22,163 nt of DNA from positions 1-22,163 of the forward strand of contig CABUVH010000010.1 of the NCBI GenBank assembly GCA_902494935.1. Reading direction: 5' to 3'. The notes beneath the pieces were generated by a model. The model was not told the origin of the DNA. It was given only the letters and a program-made list of their open reading frames with translations, and did not search any database. Below are positions 14,874-21,829 of the stretch, in pieces. The position numbers were made by a program, and so were the translations under genes. Source of the DNA: an uncultured Collinsella sp. Lineage in GTDB: Bacteria > Actinomycetota > Coriobacteriia > Coriobacteriales > Coriobacteriaceae. Positions within the stretch are counted from its first letter, which is position 1. The number at the start of each line of letters is the position of its first letter.

Positions 14874-16964
14874 CTAAACCTCTGGAAATGCCTCAAGATA
14901 AGAACGGCCGCTTGGCTTAAATTCAAACTTGTCTTCTCTATACAGTTCGTTTCTTTCAAGACACTCTTTCTTAATTTCGATAAGATTCTCGCGCCTTCCC
15001 AGATACATCTTTGGTCTGCTCTGGCCCAGAATTAGCCTCTTGTTGTCCTTCAGGAAACCCCGAAGCCCCTGATTAACCAGCTCATATAGCGGAACGAGCA
15101 AGCGGTTGGGCCCTTCAGTAATGTCAGAGTCTTCGATGACAGATTTATCCATGCCCTTCTTCAGCCAAAATGAAACATCATTGAGGTCTAGAAGGCGTTT
15201 GCATGTATCAGAATCGAGGGTTCCATATTTATTGCAAAGCAAAAATGATCCAATTTCAGCAACCGACAATGCCATCTGTGCCTTCCAAACACCAAACAAA
15301 AAGTCATTATCTTCATTTAGTGCGATGAGTTTCTCCTGTTGAGTCGCCCTCGGGCTGACAACACCAGTATCCTCAAGCCTTGCCAGAGCCTCGTTTTTCA
15401 GCTTCGTCGTCCCAACAGGCTTGACGCGGTATTCAAGATAGCGCCCGACCGCCATTGCCAATAGCAATTGATATTGAGTGGGCTGTCCGTCCTCAAGTAA
15501 ATCGGCTTTATAGCTAAAGTTGGGCTTTTTCATTTGCTCCCAGAGGGCAGGAGAAGGCCTCTTCGCAAACACGGAGGAATACTCCGGGTCTCGAAAGTAC
15601 TTAACTCCGCCAGCATTGGCTTTAGGAGCGTTTCCGATCCATGCCCACCAGATTTTTGCCAGGTCTTCGTTATCGATATGCCTGTAACGATTCTTGCCCC
15701 TTCTCGTCGATCCCTTAATCTCGAAGTAACTTTTCTTTGGCTCACGCTTGTTCGACTGAAGGAAGGAATCGAGTTCTCCGTCCTTCCTGATATAGAAATA
15801 ACGCATCTCTTTTTTAAGTGGGTCTTTATAGAAAGAAGACTGCAGCTTTCGCTGCTCGGCAGAATTGGACTTTAGATTGCGATCATTCATTGGGTTCTGG
15901 TGATTCGATGCGACGATGATGTCGTCGAGCAGCTCATCTTGATTTGCCGTACTGCTATTTAAGACCTTAGCAATGATCTTCACATCGGAACAGATGCTCT
16001 CTTTCACGCTATCGTTAGATGCCATGTAAAAGTCAAAAATAGTGCTCAGGGTCTGGCAGCCGTTCACTACTTGGGCATCAGCCACCTTAATCGAAGGCTT
16101 CCTGTCCCCTTGACTTGGCTTCACATAGTTGTTGCAGGTAATCACGATTCCATTGTTAAGATGGACGAAACGCTTTCTACCCTTTTCAGTCGACAGCTGC
16201 TTCTTGATTGCCGCATTCACGTTCGACCCCTTCAACGTTGATCGAACATTCATGTCAAACAAGTCATATCCGTATTTTGCAATAGCGTCAATTAACGGTT
16301 TGACATCCAAGACAGCGCAGAACCAGCCGTTTTGCCATATAACGCAATCATTAATATCACGCGTAGTCAGCTTTAACTCGATATGGGTTCGGTTGGCAAC
16401 CTCATCATTTCTGTGCCAACAATCGTAAATATCATTCTCCTCGTAAAGACAGATATTTATTCCCTCATTGGCTTTTTGAGAACGTACCTCCTCAAAACGC
16501 CTTCTTGCAGAGTCGCTGAGTCTACCCTCAAGCGCAAGCACGGCAGTTAAGATGCAATTAGCCTTTTTGAATTGATATCCCTGCTTCAGTTTTCTCACAC
16601 CGGCGTTCGAACCAGCATCATTATCCGAAGTAATAAACTCAACAGCTTCTTGCAACTCATTAACAGGTGTTGCGTCAAACACTTTTCCCTCTGGATAATT
16701 ATCCAGATTGCACGATTTGCATTGATAGAACGTGTAGCCATCATCGCGCGCAATGTAAAAATCAACACCGTGGTCATTGGCCCCATCGGTATAGATAAAG
16801 CTATTCTCATCGGAAAGAATATCTTCGCCTTCAAAAACGGCCGCAACGGTATAGGCGAAGGCGACATCATCCCCTTCGCCATCATCCAAATAGTTTTCAC
16901 GAATATCGTCCATCTTTGATGTGATATCCGCATTAAACTCTGATCTGTCGAACGTGATGCCCAT
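14874..16964 (-). CDS. AIPR-family (abortive infection phage resistance) protein
   Basis: This 696-aa protein matches the AIPR family, first described from abortive-infection phage resistance. The N-terminal third has a nuclease-like pattern of the PD-(D/E)XK kind: DGANDHGVDFYI followed 13 residues later by YQCKS (Asp68, Gln81, Lys83). The middle carries the AIPR signature: FVHLNNGIVITCNN, then VADAQVVNGCQTLSTIF at about 293-310. The rest is helical and charged. In-frame ATGs stand at 16976 and 16964; GGAG 6 nt before 16964 favours MGITFDRSEF. Base composition is clearly more AT-rich than all neighbours (many ATT, AAA, TTT codons), indicating transfer. It has its own promoter, sits alone, and is bracketed by two related terminator hairpins. 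Likely role: phage or foreign-DNA defence; the mechanism is inferred only. Confidence 0.88.
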   Translation of the reverse strand: MGITFDRSEFNADITSKMDDIRENYLDDGEGDDVAFAYTVAAVFEGEDILSDENSFIYTDGANDHGVDFYIARDDGYTFYQCKSCNLDNYPEGKVFDATPVNELQEAVEFITSDNDAGSNAGVRKLKQGYQFKKANCILTAVLALEGRLSDSARRRFEEVRSQKANEGINICLYEENDIYDCWHRNDEVANRTHIELKLTTRDINDCVIWQNGWFCAVLDVKPLIDAIAKYGYDLFDMNVRSTLKGSNVNAAIKKQLSTEKGRKRFVHLNNGIVITCNNYVKPSQGDRKPSIKVADAQVVNGCQTLSTIFDFYMASNDSVKESICSDVKIIAKVLNSSTANQDELLDDIIVASNHQNPMNDRNLKSNSAEQRKLQSSFYKDPLKKEMRYFYIRKDGELDSFLQSNKREPKKSYFEIKGSTRRGKNRYRHIDNEDLAKIWWAWIGNAPKANAGGVKYFRDPEYSSVFAKRPSPALWEQMKKPNFSYKADLLEDGQPTQYQLLLAMAVGRYLEYRVKPVGTTKLKNEALARLEDTGVVSPRATQQEKLIALNEDNDFLFGVWKAQMALSVAEIGSFLLCNKYGTLDSDTCKRLLDLNDVSFWLKKGMDKSVIEDSDITEGPNRLLVPLYELVNQGLRGFLKDNKRLILGQSRPKMYLGRRENLIEIKKECLERNELYREDKFEFKPSGRSYLEAFPEV

Positions 16965-16996
16965 ACGCCACTCCATCCTAAATCTGCTTAAGCGAA

Positions 16997-17025
16997 ATTA
17001 GATCACCACTCATTAGGGCGATCAA
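16997..17025 (-). promoter_or_regulatory. Predicted promoter of the AIPR gene
   Basis: On the minus strand there is a -35 TTGATC (17020-17025), a 17-nt spacer and a -10 TCTAAT (16997-17002). The -10 ends about 32 nt before the ATG at 16964, leaving a short leader with the GGAG ribosome binding site. Confidence 0.55.
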
Positions 17026-17140
17026 GATCTCAAACCACCAAGCGGCAGCCACATTTAGAAATACGGCAGCGAGGTCATGCGACGGATAACATACGCCGCC
17101 GTCCAAACGCCAATTCAGTCCGTTGTCTCAATCTGCCCGC

Positions 17141-17178
17141 AAAAGCGCCGGGCCGGGGAATCACTTCCGGCCCGGCGC
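17141..17178. terminator. Hairpin terminator, copy 2 of the duplicated 38-nt element
   Basis: The 14-bp stem GCGCCGGGCCGGGG/TTCCGGCCCGGCGC has the same AATCAC loop as copy 1. On the minus strand it ends in TTTT, 9 nt after the stop of the 17188-17598 gene. The four differences from copy 1 all keep pairing (one T-A to C-G double change and two G-T/G-C changes). Confidence 0.85.
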
Positions 17179-17187
17179 TTGTTCGTC

Positions 17188-17598
17188 CTACTTGTTCCCG
17201 TCCCCTGTGGGTGAGTTCTTTTGGTTGCGACGGTTACTCCGGGTCACGTTGTGTTCCTTGTAGTAATCGGGCGCCTCGTTGCCGCTCGCACTAATGGGGT
17301 CATTGCCGGTGAGGGTGTCGGCAATATCCTGCACGAACTTAACGAACAGGCTCGAATCGTCGGTCTCGGACGAATCAAAGTCAAAACCGAACTCCACCGC
17401 GCCGCCGATGATCTTGTCCACGCACTCCGGGTCGTCGCCGTCCAGCCAAATGACCACGGTGTATTTGTCCACATCGCCCACCTGATACTGCAGCAGCAGC
17501 TTTTGGTTTTCGTCTATGAGCAGCGGCTTGCCGGCGAGCATGGGTGCGCTCATAAGGAAGTACGCCTCGTCCAGGTCCTCTTTGTACGTGGCAAGCAT
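17188..17598 (-). CDS. Hypothetical protein, probably the 3' part of a gene broken by an in-frame stop
   Basis: The 136-aa frame starts MLATYKEDLDEAYFLMSAPM but has no ribosome binding site before its ATG. The same reading frame continues upstream across one TAA (17614-17616) to an ATG at 17679 that does have a strong site (GGGGGAG). Read through, the product would be 163 positions with position 22 as stop. The pattern LGTKL...ATYKEDLDEAYFLMSAPM...LLLQY loosely resembles the N-terminal domain of YcgR/PilZ-type proteins, but there is no C-terminal PilZ domain, so this is only a hint. The C-terminus is polar and disordered-looking. Composition matches the host. It ends 9 nt before a hairpin terminator. 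Confidence 0.55.
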   Translation of the reverse strand: MLATYKEDLDEAYFLMSAPMLAGKPLLIDENQKLLLQYQVGDVDKYTVVIWLDGDDPECVDKIIGGAVEFGFDFDSSETDDSSLFVKFVQDIADTLTGNDPISASGNEAPDYYKEHNVTRSNRRNQKNSPTGDGNK

Positions 17599-17613
17599 GT
17601 TGAAGTCGGTTTT

Positions 17614-17679
17614 TTAGCCCATGGGCACGTCGAATGCCGCCTGAAGCTTGGTCCCCAGCGTTATCTGCTGCTCTGCCAT
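17614..17679 (-). pseudogene. 5' fragment (21 codons) of the interrupted gene
   Basis: ATG at 17679, preceded by GGGGGAG, opens MAEQQITLGTKLQAAFDVPM and then Gly before a TAA. The reading frame is the same as that of the 17188-17598 frame. A single G-to-T change of a GAA Glu codon would explain the stop. A short leader peptide is the alternative. Confidence 0.5.
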
Positions 17680-17875
17680 GTATTCTCCCCCAGTCGCGGG
17701 CGCCGATATCATCGTCGTGCGCGATGCACATTGGGCTATCGTAACTGCTTTGCCGCAGGTTTCGTTGCACAGCGCGCGAAATGGCGCGATGCGGGGAGTG
17801 GGCGTCAGTGCAGCTGCTCCGCACGCAGCATCAATCTGACAGCAATACATGTCCCCGACAAACCGTCTGTCTGTC

Positions 17876-17950
17876 TATCTCTCAGCTATCTCTCGTAATT
17901 ATCTCTCGTCTCTCATTTATCTCTCACATTAGAGATGAGTGAGAGATGAG
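17876..17950. repeat. TATCTCTC repeat block A
   Basis: Copies of (T)ATCTCTC followed by A or G start at about 17876, 17887, 17900 and 17918, with a shortened TCTCTCAT at about 17909, and then GAGAGATGAGA in inverted orientation at 17941-17950. TCTCTCAC and GTGAGAGA can pair as a perfect 8-bp stem. Unit spacing is 9-13 bp, near one helical turn. Confidence 0.7.
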
Positions 17951-18052
17951 AAACAAAAATGCCGTTATCGGTTCAATCAAATCACGTTCGCGCAGGTAAA
18001 CGCATGTATACGGGAACTTTGACTCGATCCCCCAGCCACCTTGCAGCATTGT

Positions 18053-18119
18053 TATCTCTCATATTTATCTCTCGTCTTTCTGCTATCTCTCGTATTAGTG
18101 ACGGATGAGAGATGAGAGA
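18053..18119. repeat. TATCTCTC repeat block B
   Basis: TATCTCTC starts at 18053, 18066 and 18084, followed by inverted GAGAGAT units (GATGAGAGATGAGAGATA). The block shares with block A the order TATCTCTCnnATTAG, a gap of about 10 nt, then GAGAGATGAGA, so the two look like copies of one element about 100 bp apart. Confidence 0.7.
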
Positions 18120-18139
18120 TACGTGAGTGATGGACGGGC

Positions 18140-18195
18140 GTGGATTTTTGGACGGTTTTTGGGCGTTTTGAGGCTGATTCCGTCCGAAAATCCAC
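18140..18195. repeat. Long imperfect inverted repeat (16-bp arms)
   Basis: GTGGATTTTTGGACGG (18140-18155) faces CCGTCCGAAAATCCAC (18180-18195). Fifteen of 16 positions pair canonically and the other is T/G, with a 24-nt loop. No gene ends nearby on the plus strand, so a terminator role is unclear; a dispersed repeat or transcript leader structure is possible. Confidence 0.6.
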
Positions 18196-18307
18196 TCTCA
18201 TTCGATAGGCGTCCAAGTTTCCACGCTCGCGCGGCGGTCACGCGGGGCCTTTGCCCAATCCGCCAGCATCGTCTTCAGTTCGCCGCAGAGCCGCGGCCCC
18301 ATATGGG

Positions 18308-18313
18308 TATACT
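18308..18313 (+). promoter_or_regulatory. Candidate -10 element of the M16C peptidase gene
   Basis: TATACT lies 52 bp before the ATG, giving a leader of roughly 45 nt. No convincing -35 is seen. Confidence 0.3.
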
Positions 18314-18365
18314 CTCGGGGATTCGACTCGATTCGCCCCCGCTGGGGCGTCAAAGGAGACTGCAT

Positions 18366-21300
18366 ATGTCCACCACCTCAACCGACCCGCGCGCCGCTGC
18401 TGCCGCACTGCTGGTGCCCGGTACCATCTGTCACGGTTTTGCCGTCGAGCGCTGCGAGACCGTGCCCGAGCTCGACTCGGACGCCTACGTGCTGCGCCAC
18501 ACCGCCTCGGGCGCTCGCCTGCTGTACCTGGCGTGCGACGACGAAAACAAGGCCTTCGCCATTGGCTTTAAGACGCCGCCGGCCGATTCCACCGGCGTGT
18601 TCCATATTCTTGAGCACTCGGTGCTGTGCGGATCGGCCAAGTTTCCCGTCAAGGAGCCATTTGTCGACCTGATCAAGAGCTCCATGCAGACGTTCCTCAA
18701 CGCCATGACCTACCCCGACAAGACCATCTACCCCGTTGCCACCACCAACGAGCAGGATCTGTACAACCTGATGGACGTGTACCTGGACGCGGTGTTCAAC
18801 CCGGCCATCTACACCAAGTCCACCATTTTTGAGCAGGAGGGCTGGCACTACGAGCTGGACCTGCCGGAGGACGCCGAGGGCGATGGCGAGGGCGGCTCCG
18901 CGAGCCTGCGCGAGGGCACCCTGCGCTATAACGGCGTGGTGTTCAACGAGATGAAGGGCGCGCTGTCCGATCCCATGAGCGTGCTGGACGATGCTGTCAA
19001 CGCCGCGCTCTATCCCGACACCGCCTATGCGCACGAGAGCGGCGGCGACCCGCGTGCGATTCCCGCGCTCACCTACGAGCAGTTCCTGGATACGCACGCA
19101 CGCCACTACAATCCCTCCAACTCCTATATAACGCTCTACGGCGACCTGGACGTGGACCGCGCCCTGGCCTTTTTGGACGAGCGCTATCTGTCGCAGCCGA
19201 GTGCCGCGAGCCGCCGCATGGACGCCGCCGTTGCCGCCGGCGAGGACCCGTCCGCGCCGGCGCCCAATCCGCTGGGCGTGCAGGCACCCGTGACCTGCGA
19301 GTACAAGCGCGTCGAGATGGCCACTACACCCGAGAACGCCCTGGTGGGCTTGGGCCTGGTGCTGGGCAGCGCGCTCGACCGCAAACGCACGATCGCGGCG
19401 GATATCCTGTTTGAAGCACTGCTGGGTTCCAACGAAGCGCCGGTTAAGAAGGCCATTCTGGCCGCCGGCCTGGGCGGCAACGTGGTGAGCTACACCGCGG
19501 CCGAGAGCCTGCAGCCCTACGAGCTCATCATGCTGCAAAACGCGCAGCCCGGCGTGGCGCGCGAGCTGCGTCGCGTGTTCCAGGACGCCTGCCGCGACCT
19601 ATGCGAGCATGGCGTTCCGCGCGAGCGCCTGGAAGCCATCATCAGCAGCAACGAATACGACCTGCGCCAGCGCGACTACGGTATCGCCGACGGCGTGGCC
19701 ATTGCGTGCGACGCGCTGAGCACATGGCTCTACGATGACGACGCCGCGACGCTGGCGCTCAAGTACGGCCCGGTGTACGAGGAGCTGCGTAGCGAGCTGG
19801 ACGGCAGCTATTTTGAGGACCTGCTGCGCGAGCTGGTGCTGGAAAACGACCACATGGCACTGGTCGAGCTGGTGCCGGTGGACGCCGCCGAGGGTTCGGA
19901 GGGTGCCGAGGCCGCCGAGCTGGCAGCCAAGCGCGATGCCATGACCGATGCCGAGCTGACCGACGTGGTCGAGCGCACGGCCGCGCTGCGTGCCGCGCAG
20001 GAGGCGGAAGACACACCCGAGGCCAAGGCCACGCTGCCGCGCCTGCGCGTGTCCGACATTGGCGAGGCGCGCCCCGAGCCGCCACTGATCGTGGACACGA
20101 CCGTGCCCATCCCCTGCCTGCGCCACGGCATCCCCACCAACCGTCTGGCCTACGCCATGCAGTATTTCGACCTGAACTGCGTCGCGTTTGAGGACCTGCC
20201 CTATGTGACACTGCTCTGCCGCCTGCTTAAGCAGCTGCCCACGCGCGAGCACTCGGCCGAGGAACTCGACAACTTGCTCGCTGGCAAGCTCGGCTTTTTG
20301 AGCTTTACGACCGAGGTCATGACGCAGCCCGAAGTGGACGGCGTGCGCCCCTACCTGCTGGTGAGCGCCGGCGCCCTGTCCGAGAAGATCGATGCGCTGG
20401 CGAGTCTGCCGCGCGAGGTATGGTCGAGCACGCTTTTGGCAGATGCCGACGCCGACCGCGTGCGCGACGTGCTCACACAGATTCGCATTGGGCTTGAGCA
20501 GGGCTTTATCAACAACGGCCACTCGGCGGCGCTCGGTCGCGCGATGAGCTACAGCTCGCCTTCGGCCGTGGTGCGCGAGCAGCTTTCGGGCGTGGACTTC
20601 TATCTGTTCCTGCGCGACCTGCTCGACCACTTTGACGAGCGCGTGAACGGGTTGCGTACCAAGCTTGCCGAGCTGGCAGGCCGCATCTTTGTGGCCGATG
20701 GCTGCCTGGCGAGCTTTACCGGCAGCGACGAGGACTTTAACGCATACTGGGCCGCCGCGGGCGACCTGGAGCTGGGCGCTGGCGACGGCGCCGATGCCGG
20801 CCGCAACGCGCTCGTGGTGCCGACGCCGTGCGACCGCCACGAGGCCTTTGTCATCCCCAGCGACATCTGTTTTGCGGCAAGCGCGTGCGACCCGCGTCGC
20901 TTGGGCATCGACGTGACGGGCGCCTGGGCGGTTGCCGCCAACGCGCTCTCCTACGACTATCTGTGGAACGAGATCCGCGTTAAGGGCGGCGCGTACGGCT
21001 GCGGATTCCGCGCGGCCGGCGAGCGTCAGGCGGCGTTCTACACCTACCGCGACCCGGCAATCGACCCCTCGATTGAGCGCGTGGCGCGCGCGGGCGAATG
21101 GCTCGGCAGCTTTGATCCCGACGAGGCCGCCTTTGAGGGCTTTATCGTGAGCTGCGTGAGCGGCATGGACGCGCCGGTGAAGCCGTACGCGCTCACCAAG
21201 CGCCGCAACACGACCTACCTGGCCGGGCTCGATCCGCATGCGCGCGAGGAGCGCCGCGCCCAGATGCTCGCCGCCACGCCCGGTGAGCTTCGCTCGCTCG

Positions 21301-21410
21301 GCGCCGACGTAACGCGCATCGCAGCCGAGTCACCCACCTGCGTCTTTGGCGGCCGCGACGTCATCGCCAAGAGCAACGCCGGCTTCAACGTCATCGACCT
21401 GCTGGGCTAA
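18366..21410 (+). CDS. M16C-family zinc metallopeptidase (insulinase family, PreP-like)
   Basis: This 1014-aa peptidase of the pitrilysin/insulinase clan, subfamily M16C, degrades short unstructured peptides inside a closing chamber. The inverted zinc motif is FHILEHSVLCGS with His80, Glu83 (catalytic) and His84; FNEMKGALSDP supplies Glu195 as likely third ligand. The second inactive half and the M16C-associated linker domain fill the rest; KGGAYGCGFRA near the C-terminus is the usual substrate-side Arg/Tyr region of the last domain. Length is normal for PreP-type proteins. AAAGGAGA before the ATG at 18366 fixes the start; the frame is open upstream to 18105 but crosses repeat DNA. There is no signal peptide, so it is cytoplasmic. 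It is monocistronic, ending at a perfect hairpin. Confidence 0.94.
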   Translation: MSTTSTDPRAAAAALLVPGTICHGFAVERCETVPELDSDAYVLRHTASGARLLYLACDDENKAFAIGFKTPPADSTGVFHILEHSVLCGSAKFPVKEPFVDLIKSSMQTFLNAMTYPDKTIYPVATTNEQDLYNLMDVYLDAVFNPAIYTKSTIFEQEGWHYELDLPEDAEGDGEGGSASLREGTLRYNGVVFNEMKGALSDPMSVLDDAVNAALYPDTAYAHESGGDPRAIPALTYEQFLDTHARHYNPSNSYITLYGDLDVDRALAFLDERYLSQPSAASRRMDAAVAAGEDPSAPAPNPLGVQAPVTCEYKRVEMATTPENALVGLGLVLGSALDRKRTIAADILFEALLGSNEAPVKKAILAAGLGGNVVSYTAAESLQPYELIMLQNAQPGVARELRRVFQDACRDLCEHGVPRERLEAIISSNEYDLRQRDYGIADGVAIACDALSTWLYDDDAATLALKYGPVYEELRSELDGSYFEDLLRELVLENDHMALVELVPVDAAEGSEGAEAAELAAKRDAMTDAELTDVVERTAALRAAQEAEDTPEAKATLPRLRVSDIGEARPEPPLIVDTTVPIPCLRHGIPTNRLAYAMQYFDLNCVAFEDLPYVTLLCRLLKQLPTREHSAEELDNLLAGKLGFLSFTTEVMTQPEVDGVRPYLLVSAGALSEKIDALASLPREVWSSTLLADADADRVRDVLTQIRIGLEQGFINNGHSAALGRAMSYSSPSAVVREQLSGVDFYLFLRDLLDHFDERVNGLRTKLAELAGRIFVADGCLASFTGSDEDFNAYWAAAGDLELGAGDGADAGRNALVVPTPCDRHEAFVIPSDICFAASACDPRRLGIDVTGAWAVAANALSYDYLWNEIRVKGGAYGCGFRAAGERQAAFYTYRDPAIDPSIERVARAGEWLGSFDPDEAAFEGFIVSCVSGMDAPVKPYALTKRRNTTYLAGLDPHAREERRAQMLAATPGELRSLGADVTRIAAESPTCVFGGRDVIAKSNAGFNVIDLLG

Positions 21411-21424
21411 GGCACGGCAAGCAA

Positions 21425-21469
21425 AACTACCACGAAGGGCGCAGTTCACAGGCGCCCTTCGTGGTAGTT
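21425..21469. terminator. Terminator hairpin after the M16C peptidase gene
   Basis: Two perfectly complementary 18-bp arms (AACTACCACGAAGGGCGC and GCGCCCTTCGTGGTAGTT) enclose a 9-nt loop, 14 nt after the stop codon. The T-tract is short on the plus strand and longer (TTTT) on the minus strand. The right arm runs directly into the LexA-like box before hicA. Confidence 0.8.
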
Positions 21470-21482
21470 CGAACATTTGTTC
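21470..21482. promoter_or_regulatory. LexA-like (SOS) box upstream of hicA
   Basis: CGAACATTTGTTC fits the Gram-positive/actinobacterial LexA form CGAAC-N4-GTTCG except for the final G, which is T here. It overlaps the -35 of the upstream hicA promoter, so binding would block that promoter until DNA damage. Confidence 0.5.
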
Positions 21483-21505
21483 TATACGCACACATGTTCT
21501 ATAGT
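21477..21505 (+). promoter_or_regulatory. hicA promoter P1 (distal)
   Basis: A -35 TTGTTC (21477-21482), a 17-nt spacer and a -10 TATAGT (21500-21505). The -35 lies within the LexA-like box. Confidence 0.55.
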
Positions 21506-21513
21506 AGAGGTGC

Positions 21514-21542
21514 TTGCATCGAACTGAAATTGCAACTAGAAT
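21514..21542 (+). promoter_or_regulatory. hicA promoter P2 (proximal)
   Basis: A -35 TTGCAT (21514-21519), a 17-nt spacer and a -10 TAGAAT (21537-21542). The predicted start lies about 17 nt before the hicA ATG. The -10 falls inside the 8-bp inverted repeat next listed. Confidence 0.6.
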
Positions 21543-21551
21543 ATAGTTGCA
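21531..21551. promoter_or_regulatory. Inverted-repeat operator, probably for HicB autoregulation
   Basis: TGCAACTA and TAGTTGCA are perfect 8-bp arms around GAATA. The palindrome covers the P2 -10 and ends 14 bp before the hicA start, the usual place for an antitoxin operator. The HicB C-terminus looks like a ribbon-helix-helix DNA-binding domain. Confidence 0.6.
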
Positions 21552-21565
21552 GAATGTGAGGCGGG

Positions 21566-21829
21566 ATGACTCGATCCGATAAACTCATCGCCCAGCTGCT
21601 TAGCTGTCCTTCAACGTATAGATTTGCTGACTTTCTTAAAGTTATGGCTTCATATGGCTTTGAAATGGACAGCAAAGGCAAGACGTCCGGATCGCGCGTT
21701 CGCTTCTACAGGCCATCAGATGGCAGGATGTTCGTAATGCACGCGCCTCATCCATCTGACGAATTGACAGCGGGGACCATTCGAAACATCGTTCGCTTTC
21801 TGCAAGATGTCGGAGGTAGTCATGAGTAA
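21566..21829 (+). CDS. hicA: HicA-family toxin (putative mRNA interferase)
   Basis: This 87-aa protein resembles the HicA/YcfA double-stranded-RNA-binding-like fold: an N-terminal helix (DKLIAQLLSC), a second helix (FADFLKVMASYGFEM), then beta strands KTSGSRVRFYRP and GRMFVMHAPHP, and a final helix (TIRNIVRFLQDVG). HicA toxins cleave mRNA and are neutralised by HicB. This one belongs to the variant with GSRVRF and HxPHP; the canonical GSHH catalytic His is Arg here, while His59 and His62 lie in the later loop, so the active residue needs testing. GAGG precedes the ATG at short distance. Its last 8 bp overlap hicB, showing translational coupling. Confidence 0.85.
   Translation: MTRSDKLIAQLLSCPSTYRFADFLKVMASYGFEMDSKGKTSGSRVRFYRPSDGRMFVMHAPHPSDELTAGTIRNIVRFLQDVGGSHE

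Larger units (their letters stand above)
17680..18365. other. Long non-coding gap with repeat blocks
   Basis: No supportable gene lies in these 686 bases. They hold two blocks of TATCTCTC repeats (17876-17950 and 18053-18119), a long imperfect hairpin (18140-18195) and a TATACT -10-like element (18308-18313) before the M16C peptidase gene. The sequence is locally AT/pyrimidine-rich in the repeat blocks and GC-rich elsewhere. Confidence 0.7.

Noticed and set aside
17607..17616. Programmed frameshift at the AAAAAAC stretch after the TAA in the 17188-17679 gene
   Set aside because: The slippery-looking heptamer lies after the stop codon and both parts are already in the same frame, so frameshifting would not join them. 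The stop is TAA, so selenocysteine or pyrrolysine recoding is also excluded.
17876..18119. CRISPR array
   Set aside because: Repeats are only 7-11 bp, irregularly spaced and in both orientations, without uniform spacers or cas genes.
18105..18365. N-terminal extension of the M16C peptidase (87 residues)
   Set aside because: The frame is open but crosses repeat block B and the 18140-18195 hairpin. AAAGGAGA precedes the ATG at 18366, and the family N-terminus begins there.
18378..21239. Long minus-strand frames (386 and 546 aa) opposite the M16C gene
   Set aside because: They are mirror frames of a GC-rich coding gene, rich in His/Gln/Gly/Val, with no ribosome binding site or domain.
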